A stretch of DNA of 64,000 bases from Methanococcoides methylutens MM1. Its GTDB lineage: Archaea; Halobacteriota; Methanosarcinia; Methanosarcinales; Methanosarcinaceae. Position numbers and translations under genes: made by a program. Location of the stretch: positions 806,001-870,000 of the forward strand of contig NZ_CP009518.1 of NCBI RefSeq assembly GCF_000970325.1, read 5' to 3'. The notes beneath the pieces were generated by a model that was given only the letters and a program-made list of their open reading frames with translations, made no database searches and was not told the origin of the DNA. Positions 43,237 through 51,638 of this stretch are shown here, piece after piece (within the stretch, counting starts at the first letter, position 1; every line of letters starts with the position of its first letter).

Positions 43237-43263
43237 TTAATTTAATTAATAAAAAACGTTATT

Positions 43264-43302
43264 GAAGATCAGATCCTGATCTTCTATCCTTATTTTTTTG
43301 TT
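43264..43302 (+). terminator. Strong terminator after TRAM copy 1
   Basis: A perfect 9-bp stem GAAGATCAG / CTGATCTTC with loop ATC (43264-43284), then TATCCTTATTTTTTT. It separates the TRAM gene from the helicase, which must have its own promoter or be reached by read-through. Confidence 0.65.
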
Positions 43303-43446
43303 TCCTGATCTTCATTTAGTTCTCTTTATAGACTTTCATCGTGTGAAACGAATTGTTTATTTTAGCTCTAAACCAGCAGGAATATCACTAATAAGTTAAG
43401 ATGTTCTGAATCGCGAATAATTTTTCACTTCAATCCAGGGTATAAT

Positions 43447-44949
43447 ATGTCATTTGATAATCTTAATCTAATCTACCCGCTTCAGCGGGCATTGTCCGAA
43501 GAGGGCTACGTAGAACCCACTCCCATACAGGAGCTATCCATTCCTCATCTGATGAACGGCAGGGATATGATCGGCATCGCACAGACCGGTACCGGCAAGA
43601 CTGCTGCATTCATATTACCAATTCTTCACAACATGTCTGAGTCCTACAAGGCACCACGTCCCAGATTCCCCAAGGTGCTTGTTCTTGCACCCACAAGGGA
43701 ACTTGCAGCACAGATAGGGGATAGCTTTTCCACATATGGCAAGTTCACCCGATTCAAGCATACGGTTGTATTCGGCGGCGTTGGGCAGATGCCACAGGTA
43801 AAGGCTCTCTCAAAAGGTGTCGATTCACTTGTGGCCACTCCGGGCAGGCTTCTGGACCTGATGGAGCAGGGACATGTCAATCTCTCGAGTGTGGAATATT
43901 TCGTACTTGACGAAGCGGACAGGATGCTCGATATGGGCTTCATCAATGATGTGTACAAGATAGTTGACCTGCTTCCACAAAAACGCCAGTCGCTTTTCTT
44001 CTCAGCTACTATGTCGCCTGAGATCTCCAAACTCGCCAGAAAATTGCTCAGTAACCCTGCTCATGTAGAGGTCACTCCACAGGCAACAACTGTTGAACGC
44101 ATAGATCAGTTCATCTTTTTCGTAGATTCAGAGGACAAGAACGAATTGCTTTTGCATTTGTTGAGAGGTAAGCATCTGGAATGTGTTCTCATATTTACAC
44201 GTACAAAGCACCGGGCCAACAAGGTCACAGAGATGCTCAACAAGAATAACATCCCTGCAGGTGCGATCCACGGTAACAAGTCCCAGACCCACCGTACAAA
44301 GACCCTCCAGAGCTTCAAGACCGGAGAATTGCGTGTACTTGTTGCAACTGACATAGCTGCCCGTGGAATTGATATCGAGGATATCTCCCACGTGATCAAC
44401 TACGATCTGCCGAACATCCCTGAAAGCTACGTGCACCGTATAGGACGTACAGCAAGGGCAGGGGCGGATGGTACAGCATACTCCTTCTGTGCAGCTGATG
44501 AGCGAGACTTCCTCCGTGATATCGAAGAGCTCACCAACATGGAGATCGAGGTCGCTGAACACAATTATCACTCCGAAAAGGCCCGGAATGCCACAGGAGA
44601 TGCAGCAAGACCGGCTCCTAAGAAACAACGAGGCAGAAAGGCAACCCCTGGAAACAAAGGTCGTGGAAGGGGTAGGAAGGCTGACGGCAAAGGTAAAGAT
44701 AAGGATAAAGGCAGTCGCGGTAATGCCGAAAGCAAATCCAGGGGTGGAGATGTCAGGGGCAAAAAGGGAGCTAGTAGTGGCAGATCTGGTGACAGCCGGA
44801 GCAAGAACGCAGGGTCCAAAGGCAAACCGAGCGGCTCTAAAAGTGGAAACAAGACTGGTCGGTCAGGAAATTCCAATACCGGGCAGGGTAGGAATAAGGG
44901 TGGAAAGCGGTCTGGTCAGAACTCCGGCAGGTCCGGTAATCGCAAGTGA
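43447..44949 (+). CDS. DEAD-box RNA helicase with basic Gly/Ser-rich tail
   Basis: A 500-residue helicase. Motif I AQTGTGKT 45-52, DEAD 155-158, SAT in FSATMS, and HRIGRTARAG in the second RecA domain are intact. The tail from about residue 380 is low-complexity and rich in Lys, Arg, Gly and Ser (RGRKATPGNKGRGRGRKADG and similar), a form that binds RNA loosely. It is the type described as cold-regulated in Methanococcoides burtonii. Its nearness to the TRAM gene makes a cold RNA-remodelling locus. The ATG follows GGGTATAAT. Confidence 0.93.
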   Translation: MSFDNLNLIYPLQRALSEEGYVEPTPIQELSIPHLMNGRDMIGIAQTGTGKTAAFILPILHNMSESYKAPRPRFPKVLVLAPTRELAAQIGDSFSTYGKFTRFKHTVVFGGVGQMPQVKALSKGVDSLVATPGRLLDLMEQGHVNLSSVEYFVLDEADRMLDMGFINDVYKIVDLLPQKRQSLFFSATMSPEISKLARKLLSNPAHVEVTPQATTVERIDQFIFFVDSEDKNELLLHLLRGKHLECVLIFTRTKHRANKVTEMLNKNNIPAGAIHGNKSQTHRTKTLQSFKTGELRVLVATDIAARGIDIEDISHVINYDLPNIPESYVHRIGRTARAGADGTAYSFCAADERDFLRDIEELTNMEIEVAEHNYHSEKARNATGDAARPAPKKQRGRKATPGNKGRGRGRKADGKGKDKDKGSRGNAESKSRGGDVRGKKGASSGRSGDSRSKNAGSKGKPSGSKSGNKTGRSGNSNTGQGRNKGGKRSGQNSGRSGNRK

Positions 44950-45092
44950 TCGTGCTTATTCAGCTTACAATATCGAGGTTTGACCTATTGGGACGTTGAG
45001 TTATTGGATCTTTGGGTATTGGCTTGTATGCTGTTACGCATTGGCCCATAGACAAAGCTCAATAGCAAGGTCAAATAAAATAGCACATTATA

Positions 45093-45113
45093 TTGTATAC
45101 ATGTGGTATACAA
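45093..45113. repeat. Perfect 8-bp inverted repeat
   Basis: Arms TTGTATAC and GTATACAA are separated by ATGTG, between two convergent genes. A regulator-type operator would be odd here, and there is no promoter nearby. It could be part of the helicase terminator region. Confidence 0.5.
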
Positions 45114-45132
45114 AAAACCATAACAAAAAAGA

Positions 45133-45150
45133 AGGATGCCACACCATCCT
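45133..45150 (-). terminator. Terminator of the minus-strand regulator gene
   Basis: A 6-bp stem (AGGATG / CATCCT) that extends further past one mismatch, followed on the minus strand by TTCTTTTTTG. It lies 19 bp after the stop of the gene ending at 45169. Confidence 0.55.
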
Positions 45151-45168
45151 CCTTTTGTAAATATTTCT

Positions 45169-45486
45169 TCAGGCTTCCCTGTGGTGCTCGGTTGATGCCA
45201 GGAGATCAATACCGGCATCAGTGAGCCTGTATATGTCTTCTTTGATCACAACGATGTTGGCATTTTTCAGGAAGTCCATGTGATACTTGAAGGAATTGTC
45301 ATCGACCTCAAGTTCGGCCTTAAGCTGATCTTCGGATTTACCGAAAGCGCCTATGGTCTTTACCATCTTTCTCCTGATTGGGTGTGATGCAGCTTTGTCA
45401 AGCATAGCATGTTCGTTCTTTACTCTTTCTCCTTCTGAAGGTTTCTGCATTATGATGTCATCAAGTTCATCGTAATCGTCGTCCAT
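45169..45486 (-). CDS. ArsR-like winged-helix protein
   Basis: A 105-residue protein with an acidic N-terminal stretch (1-25) and a winged helix at 30-98 (HPIRRKMVKTIGAFGKSEDQL, then the wing IVVIKEDIYRLTDAGIDLL, read in parts). It resembles archaeal ArsR-type regulators. GAGGTGAAAATAA precedes the ATG. It stands alone; the target is unknown. Confidence 0.82.
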   Translation of the reverse strand: MDDDYDELDDIIMQKPSEGERVKNEHAMLDKAASHPIRRKMVKTIGAFGKSEDQLKAELEVDDNSFKYHMDFLKNANIVVIKEDIYRLTDAGIDLLASTEHHREA

Positions 45487-45617
45487 TTATTTTCACCTCG
45501 ATTATTCAGTTGAGCGGATTATCTTTAATGATTAATAATTTATAATACTATCGTTTTTATTCTGTTGTTTTTTGTTCTTTTATTTTTATGTGTGCGTATT
45601 AAGGATAGGATCTGGAG

Positions 45618-46238
45618 TTATTTCCCTGGTCTGCTTACAATAAGCCTGAATATATCAATAAATGTCACATGCCTGTCTTCTATGATCAGTGCACCTCCCT
45701 TTTCTAAATTTCCAGGTGTATCCCGATTTATGTTAAGGGCAACGAGCATGTTTGTTACCGGGGTGATAATATCCTGCATGAAAGCTATCAAACGGTTACT
45801 GGAGCGAACATGTTCCAGGTCGATGATCTTTCCAGCCGGCTTACAAACTCTCACGCATTCTTCCACAGTTTTTACAGGGTCAGGGACTGAGCAAAGTACA
45901 AGCGTCATCACTACAGAATCAAAGGTATTGTCTTTAAATGCGAGATGCTGGGCATCCATCAGTATAAGATCAATATCAATACCTTTTGCTCTCTCTTTCG
46001 ATCTTGCTGCCATTCCTGGGGAAAGTTCAATGGCCACCATGCGTACATCTTTCTCCTTTGGGTAGTATCTGAAGTTCCTTCCTGTGCCGAAACCTACCTC
46101 AAGGCATCTGCCTTCGACCTTTGAGAAGACCGCCGGTCTCCATCGTTTAAAGGCAATATGTTCTACTATGCCTTCCACAACATCATAAAATCGAGAAAAG
46201 CGGTTGAATCGATGAAGCACTGCTTTTGTTTCTGCCAC
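45618..46238 (-). CDS. Class I SAM-dependent methyltransferase, UbiE/phospholipid-methyltransferase like
   Basis: A 206-residue methyltransferase. SAM motif I is LEVGFGTGRN (near 46-55), motif II DLILMDAQHLAF, and post-I MVAIELSPGM. The N-terminal helix RFSRFYDVVE and the overall length fit the UbiE/PmtA branch, which methylates quinones or phosphatidylethanolamine. A lipid substrate is plausible in this lineage. The start is GTG 46238. No neighbour gives a clear pathway. Confidence 0.85.
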   Translation of the reverse strand: MAETKAVLHRFNRFSRFYDVVEGIVEHIAFKRWRPAVFSKVEGRCLEVGFGTGRNFRYYPKEKDVRMVAIELSPGMAARSKERAKGIDIDLILMDAQHLAFKDNTFDSVVMTLVLCSVPDPVKTVEECVRVCKPAGKIIDLEHVRSSNRLIAFMQDIITPVTNMLVALNINRDTPGNLEKGGALIIEDRHVTFIDIFRLIVSRPGK

Positions 46239-46346
46239 TTTTTATTCCCCAATCCAATTCTGTTCGGATGTTATATTTAGTTTCTGAAATGCTCGCAAAA
46301 GATATTTTATCCATCAAAACCAATCCCCTTTAGGGAGGGTAAATTC

Positions 46347-47018
46347 ATGAAGCAGTTACTCAGTTTAATTTCTTTTCTTCTTATATTTCTGGTAATTATG
46401 GTCTCCGGATGTGTTTCTTCTGACACCAATGATGGTGGTGACGGCACCTATGACGGTGAAGCGGAAACACTTGAATACCAGGGTGTAAAACTGACTCCGA
46501 TCAGTGAGCAGAGAGACAATTCTATAAAAGGAACTCCACAAATAAACATTAACACCTATTTCCTGACGGTCGATGGAATGGTGGAAGATCCGCAGTTCCT
46601 GACATACGAGCAGATCACTTCTTACCCAAACGTTTCAAAGGTGGTGATGCTTGATTGTGTCGAAGGCTGGAGCTATGTGGCTAAATGGACTGGTATTCCT
46701 GTAAAGACCCTTCTTGATGAGGCCGGTGTTCAGGACGGTGCCACCACTGTGATATTCTACTCTGCAGATGGCTATTCCACAGCTCTTGATCTGGACTATC
46801 TTGTAGGGAACAACATAATCCTCGGCTACGAACTGAATGATGTGACATTACCAAGGGATCATGGCTATCCATTCCAGCTTGTGGCAGAGGATAAGTATGG
46901 CTACAAATGGGCAAAATGGGTTACCGGTATTGAGGTCACTGATGAGCCTTATGAAGGCTACTGGGAAAGCAGAGGCTACAACAATAATGCCGATGTTGGC
47001 GGGCCAAGGTTTGGGTAA
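46347..47018 (+). CDS. Lipoprotein with molybdopterin (SUOX-type) oxidoreductase domain
   Basis: A 223-residue exported lipoprotein (lipobox VSGC, Cys22), followed by a sulfite-oxidase-type molybdopterin fold at 60-205. Cys104 in MLDCVEGWSYV is the expected molybdenum ligand, and GYSTALDLDYL, LPRDHGYPFQLV and KWAKWVTGIEV are family segments. No heme, dimer or second subunit gene is near. Small single-domain SUOX-like lipoproteins are widespread in anaerobes with unknown substrates. TTTAGGGAGGG is a good ribosome-binding site. Confidence 0.87.
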   Translation: MKQLLSLISFLLIFLVIMVSGCVSSDTNDGGDGTYDGEAETLEYQGVKLTPISEQRDNSIKGTPQININTYFLTVDGMVEDPQFLTYEQITSYPNVSKVVMLDCVEGWSYVAKWTGIPVKTLLDEAGVQDGATTVIFYSADGYSTALDLDYLVGNNIILGYELNDVTLPRDHGYPFQLVAEDKYGYKWAKWVTGIEVTDEPYEGYWESRGYNNNADVGGPRFG

Positions 47019-47039
47019 GTACCCACCAGCATTTCCCTC

Positions 47040-47237
47040 TCAGTCCTTAGAGTAGATCGTGTATTCCACGATCAGAAGGAATAGGGGGAAAAGTGTGCTT
47101 AACAGTATCTGGGTATCCGCTCCGATCACTTCCACCTCTCTGATTATGTTCAGCGACCTGAATATCAGGAAGATTATTGCTCCAAGAGTAATGCTCTGGA
47201 GAATTCCAAAGATCCAGAAGATGTTCCTGTTTTCCAT
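47040..47237 (-). CDS. Small membrane protein with two spans
   Basis: A 65-residue protein with two hydrophobic segments (about 6-26 and 42-60) joined by a short polar loop (NIIREVEVIGADTQ). GAGG lies 8 bp before the ATG on the minus strand. It converges on the SUOX-like gene, with only 21 bp between them. Function unknown. Confidence 0.6.
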   Translation of the reverse strand: MENRNIFWIFGILQSITLGAIIFLIFRSLNIIREVEVIGADTQILLSTLFPLFLLIVEYTIYSKD

Positions 47238-47379
47238 TTGTGTTGCCTCACACTTTTATTTTTGTTCTTCTGTTTCTTAACGTTTTCCGAACAGTTCTTT
47301 TCAAACTCACCAAAATTAATATATAAAACTAATTAATATTTTACATTGTTTCATAGTTTAATGTGGGGAGCAAGTCAAA

Positions 47380-48171
47380 ATGATAAAGATCGGAACTCAG
47401 GAGAGGTACCTGATAATTTTTGCACTACTGCTGGTATGTGTAATGATCTTAGCATCGGCAGGACTCGGAGTATTAAAACAGAATGAGGATGAAAGCGGAA
47501 TTGAAGCTTTTACAGACGGGTCTGATGATGGCTCATCTGAAAGTAGTGAAATAACAGCAGCAATACCAATCCCGGGTGAAGATGTTCCTAGTTCCAGCAT
47601 CAACACAAGTTACGAGCAAAATCCTGAACCAATGAACGAATCTGCAATAGAGCCAGTGTCTGATCAGAGCAATGCTAATAGCGATAAGGTTACGCTTACT
47701 GTCAGCGGAAGTCTTGAATATGTATCTCCTGAAGAGATGAGCAGGATGTCGGATGTAATTATTATCGGTACAGTAAAAGAGGTATTACCAAGCAAATGGA
47801 ACACCGGGGACGGGCAAATACCTAACGATGATATCTATGAGCTGGAATGGTATGATATCTACACTGACGTCGTGATTAATGTGGATGAGTATCTCAAGAA
47901 TCCGTTATCTGAAAAAGAAGTGATAGTCAGGACACTTGGTGGCGAAAAAGATATTATTTCAATTGTTGTAGAGGATGAGGCTTCCTTTAATCCCGGGGAA
48001 AAAGTGTTCCTTTATCTAAAGAAAGACACATGGCCAAATACTATGTCCAATGGTCCTGAGCACTTTGTGGTCACTGGTGTTTCACAGGGCAAGTTTACCC
48101 TTACGGAGGATGGCAGAGCTATCCATTTCGGGGAATCTTTCACTCTTGATGAGCTTTTGGAGACGGTATGA
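47380..48171 (+). CDS. Exported protein of unknown function
   Basis: A 263-residue protein with an N-terminal span (residues 10-32) and a Ser/Asn/Pro/Glu-rich linker (35-105). Residues 107-255 form an external domain (MSRMSDVIIIGTVKEVLPSKW, then FNPGEKVFLYLKKDTW, read in parts) reminiscent of small beta-barrel domains of secreted proteins that begin with a DVVVIGTV-type motif. No enzyme motif is seen. It begins a run of small membrane-associated genes. Confidence 0.72.
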   Translation: MIKIGTQERYLIIFALLLVCVMILASAGLGVLKQNEDESGIEAFTDGSDDGSSESSEITAAIPIPGEDVPSSSINTSYEQNPEPMNESAIEPVSDQSNANSDKVTLTVSGSLEYVSPEEMSRMSDVIIIGTVKEVLPSKWNTGDGQIPNDDIYELEWYDIYTDVVINVDEYLKNPLSEKEVIVRTLGGEKDIISIVVEDEASFNPGEKVFLYLKKDTWPNTMSNGPEHFVVTGVSQGKFTLTEDGRAIHFGESFTLDELLETV

Positions 48172-48198
48172 TTTAAGCAGTGTTAACCGGGAAATATC

Positions 48199-48363
48199 AT
48201 GACTTTTCCATATCTATATTCATTGTACATGGGAATTATCGTGTTCCTTTTTGGTCTTCCTGTCAACTATTTCATGTTCCGTGAAATAAGGTGGAAGTAC
48301 ACATTGGTCATGGCAATCAGCATGGCCATTGGAACGTTCATAGGCATCTTATTGTTTGAGTGA
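48199..48363 (+). CDS. 54-residue two-span membrane protein
   Basis: A short gene: the protein starts MTFPYLYSLYMG, has spans near 8-27 and 34-52, and ends FE before TGA. The charged loop MFREIRWKY separates the spans. CCGGGAAATATC precedes the ATG. The stop is 20 bp before the ATG of the next gene, which supports it as part of a transcript. Unknown function. Confidence 0.6.
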   Translation: MTFPYLYSLYMGIIVFLFGLPVNYFMFREIRWKYTLVMAISMAIGTFIGILLFE

Positions 48364-48383
48364 AAGGAATCTTAGGTGGAATT

Positions 48384-48794
48384 ATGCAAAGAAGAAATCC
48401 GGCATTCGTTGCAATCGCTATGATCGTAATCGTTGGTCTCATCCTTCTTGCTTTTATGGTTGCTGTCCCCAAGCTTCAGATCGATGGTGCAGTGCTGAGC
48501 ATTGAGAACGAGGATATTGAAGACCATGAAGTGCGAGTGGAGATCATTGATCCACAGGGTGTGCGGCTTTATGATGAGATATATGTGATAGAAGCAGATA
48601 CCCGGACAGGGATCAGAAAATCGGTTCCTGAATTGGGGATGTACACTTACAGGCTCACGCTGGATAATGGTTTTAACATAACTCAAAAGGGAAGTGTTGA
48701 ATATTCTACCAACGTAGGAAGTTCAGAACATCTGGAATTTGTGATTCTTTCTGGAGGGGAGCGGATCATTTTTGATGGTGCTACGATCGCTTGA
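48384..48794 (+). CDS. Membrane-anchored beta-domain protein, paralogue A
   Basis: A 136-residue protein with one N-terminal span (about 8-30, VAIAMIVIVGLILLAFMVAV) and an external beta-rich domain. ATG 48384 follows AGGTGG; the frame reaches GTG 48360 without a signal. The domain aligns by eye with the protein at 49164 (ENEDIEDHEVRVEIIDPQG here, HNHDVSDHTVVIDVFDTDN there), so the two are paralogues. Function unknown. Confidence 0.68.
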   Translation: MQRRNPAFVAIAMIVIVGLILLAFMVAVPKLQIDGAVLSIENEDIEDHEVRVEIIDPQGVRLYDEIYVIEADTRTGIRKSVPELGMYTYRLTLDNGFNITQKGSVEYSTNVGSSEHLEFVILSGGERIIFDGATIA

Positions 48795-48811
48795 TAAGGT
48801 TGGGGTAGTAT

Positions 48812-49105
48812 ATGCAGATCGAAAGTAAGGATATAAATGAAAATCTAATTTGTGTCTTTGTTGTTCTCGGAACGCTTGGAGTGTATCATTTGCTCTCCAT
48901 TGAAACAAATATCATTCCCGGCTTGTTCCATTACCTGCCACGAATGTTGGTTCCTCCACTTTTCCTGCTATCTCCGGGTGTTGTTTGTGGTTGTATATTT
49001 GCCATGTTCACAAGGAATATTTTCAAGATATTGTTTGCGGGGATCGTAACGATCATACTGTGGATCTACTGGTTTTCTGCCATATTTCCGGCTTTAATTC
49101 ATTGA
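48812..49105 (+). CDS. Small polytopic membrane protein
   Basis: A 97-residue protein with about three hydrophobic spans (12-27, 42-66, 70-94). It starts MQIESKDINENLICVF. It lies 17 bp after paralogue A and 58 bp before paralogue B on the same strand, and may function with them. No family is recognised. Confidence 0.6.
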   Translation: MQIESKDINENLICVFVVLGTLGVYHLLSIETNIIPGLFHYLPRMLVPPLFLLSPGVVCGCIFAMFTRNIFKILFAGIVTIILWIYWFSAIFPALIH

Positions 49106-49163
49106 CGAGTTCCAAGAACCTTCTCCTGGTATATTAAAAAGATGCGTGTATTGGAGTAAAACA

Positions 49164-49589
49164 ATGAGAACAAATAACGGGATAATTGTTGCAGGAGTAT
49201 TTGGGGCACTTTTTGTGTTGATTCTTTTCATCCTTTTGATCCCATTCATATTTACCGGCCCTGCATCTTCTTTATTTGTAGTACATAACCATGATGTTAG
49301 TGATCATACCGTAGTTATCGATGTATTTGATACAGACAACAGATCCATAATAACGGAAACCTATGAATTAGGATATGAAAGCGATATTTCACAAAAGAGG
49401 CCTTTGAGATTAAGTCTGCCATTCTCAAAAGGTGAATTTAAATTTAAGGTAACGGTGGACGACAAAATAATGGGGATATATCATGTAGAAATACCGGATC
49501 CATATACAATGGTAAATATCCGGCTTTATTACGAAGACTATACGGGAAATATGACTCCGGTATCTCTGGAAGTGGTAGAAGTTTGTTAA
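49164..49589 (+). CDS. Membrane-anchored beta-domain protein, paralogue B
   Basis: A 141-residue protein with an N-terminal span (about 8-32) and an external beta domain paralogous to the one at 48384. ATG 49164 follows TTGGAG by 8 bp; the frame reaches 49146 without a signal. No catalytic residues stand out. The repeated gene type implies local duplication. Confidence 0.66.
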   Translation: MRTNNGIIVAGVFGALFVLILFILLIPFIFTGPASSLFVVHNHDVSDHTVVIDVFDTDNRSIITETYELGYESDISQKRPLRLSLPFSKGEFKFKVTVDDKIMGIYHVEIPDPYTMVNIRLYYEDYTGNMTPVSLEVVEVC

Positions 49590-49763
49590 ATTTGCATTAA
49601 GTGAACTGATAGTGAGACTAGCTCTTGAAATTCATGCTAAAGACGATCGGATAGGTAGGAATACAAGATTTTTCAAAACAAAAAGAAAATTGATAATTCA
49701 AGCTTCATGGAGGTGTTAAACAACAATGTTTCCATAAAGTCTTGATGCCAGATTGCTTTAAAA

Positions 49764-50120
49764 TTAAACTGCCGTCAAAACAGAAGGGAAATAGCCATCA
49801 ACCGCGTCTAAAACATTCCAGAAAGTCTTTGCATCTTCGAGTTTTTCAAAGAAAAAGACCTTATCATTATAAGAGGTCATAAAGAATTTTTCATCATGAT
49901 CTGCCTCTTGATCATAGGGGATGGGATCATTTCCACCCATAAAACAATATTCGATGTATTCAGTTACCTGCTCAACAAAAAGCTTCCCTTCAGGGGAATA
50001 CTTCCCATCCTGAAAGTAAATACCTTGATCACTCTGGAATTTGCCGTAGGCTGCAACAGCTCTTTGAAATTTTTCATTGTCAATTCCAAAGTTCACAATT
50101 TCTAATTTATGCTCGCTCAT
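49764..50120 (-). CDS. Small soluble protein of unknown function
   Basis: A 118-residue acidic protein rich in Phe, Tyr and Asp, without a membrane span or known motif. GGGGAT lies 8 bp before the ATG. The 174-bp gap to the previous gene and 236 bp to the tRNA hold nothing else I can support. Confidence 0.6.
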   Translation of the reverse strand: MSEHKLEIVNFGIDNEKFQRAVAAYGKFQSDQGIYFQDGKYSPEGKLFVEQVTEYIEYCFMGGNDPIPYDQEADHDEKFFMTSYNDKVFFFEKLEDAKTFWNVLDAVDGYFPSVLTAV

Positions 50121-50356
50121 ATCTTTATATCCCCTGTTATCTGAGGGAATGTAGGTTTAGGAGCATATATATTTATTTGTGTATCTGAATAATTATATAC
50201 TAGTTCGGTTTATTCTATTTACTTTATAGTATCTCGAATTTACTTATTCTACAAATCACAACTTTCCTATTTTGGTTTAATTTTAACAATATGGAGAAAG
50301 TGCTATTTAGTAAATAAATATGATCTACTTAAAAAGAATTACAAAAAAGATATGGA

Positions 50357-50442
50357 CGCTGAGGGGGAGATTCGAACTCCCGCAGCGCGTTAGCACTACC
50401 GGTTTTCAAGACCGGCGCCGTAGTCCACTTGGCTACCTCAGC
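50357..50442 (-). tRNA. tRNA-Ser, anticodon TGA
   Basis: On the minus strand the acceptor arms GCTGAGG and CCTCAGC pair fully, with discriminator G. The anticodon stem CCGGT/ACCGG encloses the loop CTTGAAA, giving anticodon TGA. A long variable arm and the T loop TTCGAAT between GGGAG and CTCCC mark a class II tRNA. No CCA is encoded and no intron is present. Confidence 0.96.
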
Positions 50443-50534
50443 AAATGAATGGTTCCTAAATAGTGTATTCAGGTATAAGGCTTTTGCTCCAAAAAGGTGT
50501 TGTAGCCCCTTTTTTGAAAGAAATGTGAAGAGGA

Positions 50535-51254
50535 TTACTCTTCACTTTCTGTAACTTCTTCAGCTTCTTCCTCTGCAGCAGGTTCAGGGGTTGGAAGCGG
50601 GTATTTCTCAACGTAGCTTACTTCTTCAAGACCTACGTATTCTACAAGTTCGCTTGCGACCCTTCCCTTTGCCATGAGCCAGCGCTGGTTGAATGAAAGC
50701 ATTGCAGGTACGGTTATGGCTACCTTTTTGTCGTTGACCTCTACTTCAAGGTCAGGGATTCCGGTGTAGAGTGCAAGAAGACCCTTTACCTGTTCAGCGA
50801 CGTCCTCGAGCTTCTCTTCGATTGTGTAGTCGTAGGTAACTTCCTTTCCTGCGAGTGGGTGGTTGAAATCAACACGTACTCTGCGGCCGATGACCTTCGT
50901 GACAGTTCCTCTCTTGTTGTCGATCTCGATGTTCATTCCAGGGTAAGCTTTCTGGTCTGTGAACTTTGTAATGGAAACGTTCTCAACAAGTTTTGGGTCG
51001 TGTGCGCCAAAGCCTTTTTCTGGTGGAATTATAACTGTACCTGTGAATCCGACCTCTTTGCCTGCAATATCTTCGTCAAGACCTGCAATGGTGTGTCCTG
51101 CACCAACGATAACTACGTCGCCGCCGTACATGCCGCGTGGGTTGTAGATCTCGTTCTCCTTTGCAAGCTCTTCATTGGTTGTATCGAAGATCTGTTCTTC
51201 ATCGAACTTTCCGGTGTATGATAGTTTAATAACATCGCCTTTTTCTATTGCCAC
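50535..51254 (-). CDS. FKBP-type peptidyl-prolyl isomerase
   Basis: A 239-residue archaeal long FKBP (SlyD-like), a cytosolic folding catalyst and chaperone. The FKBP part starts GDVIKLSYTGKFDE; an inserted flap (about 85-145) and a C-terminal domain of about 80 residues are typical of the 26-kDa archaeal form. The end is acidic (EEEAEEVTESEE). GTG 51254 fits GAGTTGAT; TTG 51263 is the alternative. It lies 92 bp downstream of the tRNA on the other side of a short gap. Confidence 0.94.
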   Translation of the reverse strand: MAIEKGDVIKLSYTGKFDEEQIFDTTNEELAKENEIYNPRGMYGGDVVIVGAGHTIAGLDEDIAGKEVGFTGTVIIPPEKGFGAHDPKLVENVSITKFTDQKAYPGMNIEIDNKRGTVTKVIGRRVRVDFNHPLAGKEVTYDYTIEEKLEDVAEQVKGLLALYTGIPDLEVEVNDKKVAITVPAMLSFNQRWLMAKGRVASELVEYVGLEEVSYVEKYPLPTPEPAAEEEAEEVTESEE

Positions 51255-51263
51255 TATAATCAA

Positions 51264-51638
51264 CTCGATTAAATTTGTAAGTCTTTAGTTATATCAAAGC
51301 GTTTGATTAATCTAAGGAATTTCTTCTGGCTATACTCTTTTGCCTTTAATAAGTTTTTGGGACGATTTTTGGTTGGTGGTATCCACAAATTAGCTTTCTT
51401 TTTCAGCGTTTACCACTCTCGCTAAAAATCAAGCCGTTTTTTGCTGATTTTTGTCTTCGATCATGCAAGAATCGATAGCCCCCATTATGATGATTATGAT
51501 AATAATCTAAATGGGTTATGAACTTTACCCACCTGGTATATACTTATGATTATACAAATCCAAACATATATATATTTATATATGTTTATGACAATTGATT
51601 ATATACAGTCTACAATCTGGCCAATGGGATGAGGTCGT
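51264..51638. other. 375-bp divergent intergenic region with perfect inverted repeat
   Basis: No gene seen. The main feature is an 11-bp perfect inverted repeat (AAACATATATA / TATATATGTTT, 4-nt spacer) at 51562-51587, about 50 bp before the histidine kinase start; it also covers its likely TATA box, so a protein bound here would block initiation. GATGAGG precedes the kinase ATG. Confidence 0.5.
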
